Source: Litoribrevibacter albus
Lineage (GTDB): Bacteria; Pseudomonadota; Gammaproteobacteria; Pseudomonadales; Litoribrevibacteraceae
Direction of reading: 5' to 3'
Assembly (NCBI RefSeq): GCF_030159995.1
Contig: NZ_BSNM01000013.1
Location: 83,030 to 147,029 of the forward strand
Length of the DNA: 64,000 nt
Shown here: positions 63,815 through 64,000 of the stretch, piece by piece
Numbering within the stretch: the stretch's first letter is position 1
Layout: every line of letters starts with the position of its first letter
The notes under the pieces: model-generated
What the model saw: only the letters and a program-made list of their open reading frames with translations
Databases searched by the model: none
What the model was told of the DNA's origin: nothing
Translations under genes and position numbers: made by a program

Positions 63815-64000
63815 ATGTCGCTCTTAACATCAAGTGGTCAACAAGGTATTTGGTTCGCGCATGAAAGAAGCAGTAGTGTTTATGAGTCTGCAATCGCTGA
63901 AATATTCGGCCAAAGGCCAAGGGATGGAGCAGACCGTCCTGGGCGAAAACATAAGTACAGCGTGGACATCAAAACGGAACAAAACAAGCAGTTCACGTTC
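63815..64000 (+). CDS. Chimeric reading frame: 19 new residues joined to the duplicated hypothetical gene (3' cut by window edge)
   Basis: From ATG 63815 the frame reads 'MSLLTSSGQQGIWFAHERSS' and passes in frame into the repeated segment ('[18 protein letters not shown]'), equal to residue 65 onward of the protein encoded at 54082-54585. It is probably a truncated copy of that gene with a new 5' end. Expression is unproven. Confidence 0.45.
   Translation, partial: MSLLTSSGQQGIWFAHERSSSVYESAIAEIFGQRPRDGADRPGRKHKYSVDIKTEQNKQFTF
63874..64000 (+). repeat. Right copy of the 127-bp (or longer) direct repeat
   Basis: Identical to 54276-54402. The junction with unrelated sequence is at 63873/63874. 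Confidence 0.95.

Overview
The window looks like a defence and mobility island from a gammaproteobacterium, carried on an integrative element or plasmid. The signs are: a complete type 1 BREX phage-defence operon; backbone-type genes (a DsbA-like thiol oxidoreductase, a Tus-like replication-terminus protein, a DUF1173 protein, an SNase-type nuclease, cold-shock and CsrA-type regulators); and nested transposons. No rRNA, tRNA, CRISPR array or chromosomal housekeeping operon was seen. Base composition is moderate in the BREX and backbone parts, lower in several accessory genes, and clearly higher in the IS91/ISCR cargo at the right. I cannot name the species.

Layout. 1-427: 3'-truncated DsbA-like gene, minus strand. 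611-16671: brxR, brxA, brxB, brxC, pglX, a DUF262/DUF1524 nuclease gene, pglZ and brxL, all plus strand and tightly packed. 16744-30334: five more co-directional, mostly overlapping or near-abutting genes: a NERD-kinase-helicase fusion, an unrecognised winged-helix protein, a DUF91 (NucS-like) nuclease, a TM0106-type RecB nuclease-helicase and a TrlF-like PHP-ATPase. This cluster is the best candidate for an undescribed defence module. Its last stop codon coincides with the TTAA target of an IS1380-family insertion (30335-31911).

32383-47472 is a Tn3-family transposon carrying chromate resistance (chrB, chrA, a DUF1259 gene) and a TnpS/TnpT-type resolution module. Its tnpA is broken by an in-frame stop and by an IS21-family element (33160-39274). 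The istA gene of that element is in turn split by a recombinase-in-trio (RIT) element (33981-37500). The result is a three-level nest with readable junctions.

47491-55537 is element backbone: a Tus-like protein, a P-loop ATPase, a cold-shock protein, a lipoprotein, two small membrane proteins, a DUF1173 protein, an unknown protein, a CsrA-cold-shock-domain fusion and a secreted SNase-like nuclease. A long inverted/direct repeat family and a GCGTAA repeat cluster lie in the intergenic DNA around 48.9-49.6 kb.

55551-58788 is a minimal Tn3-family element (transposase only). It is followed by an IS91/ISCR-like transposase and a high-GC cargo (AraC-type regulator divergent from a sterol desaturase/fatty acid hydroxylase and a DUF4345 protein). 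The last 127 bases repeat bases 54276-54402, so part of the backbone is duplicated around the Tn3/ISCR/cargo block.

How the genes work together: BREX would modify host DNA (PglX) and block phage replication (BrxB, BrxC, PglZ, BrxL). The DUF262 nuclease inside the operon would add restriction of modified phage DNA, and the five-gene nuclease/helicase/kinase operon probably adds a further layer. The rest of the window is backbone maintenance, metal resistance and layered transposition.
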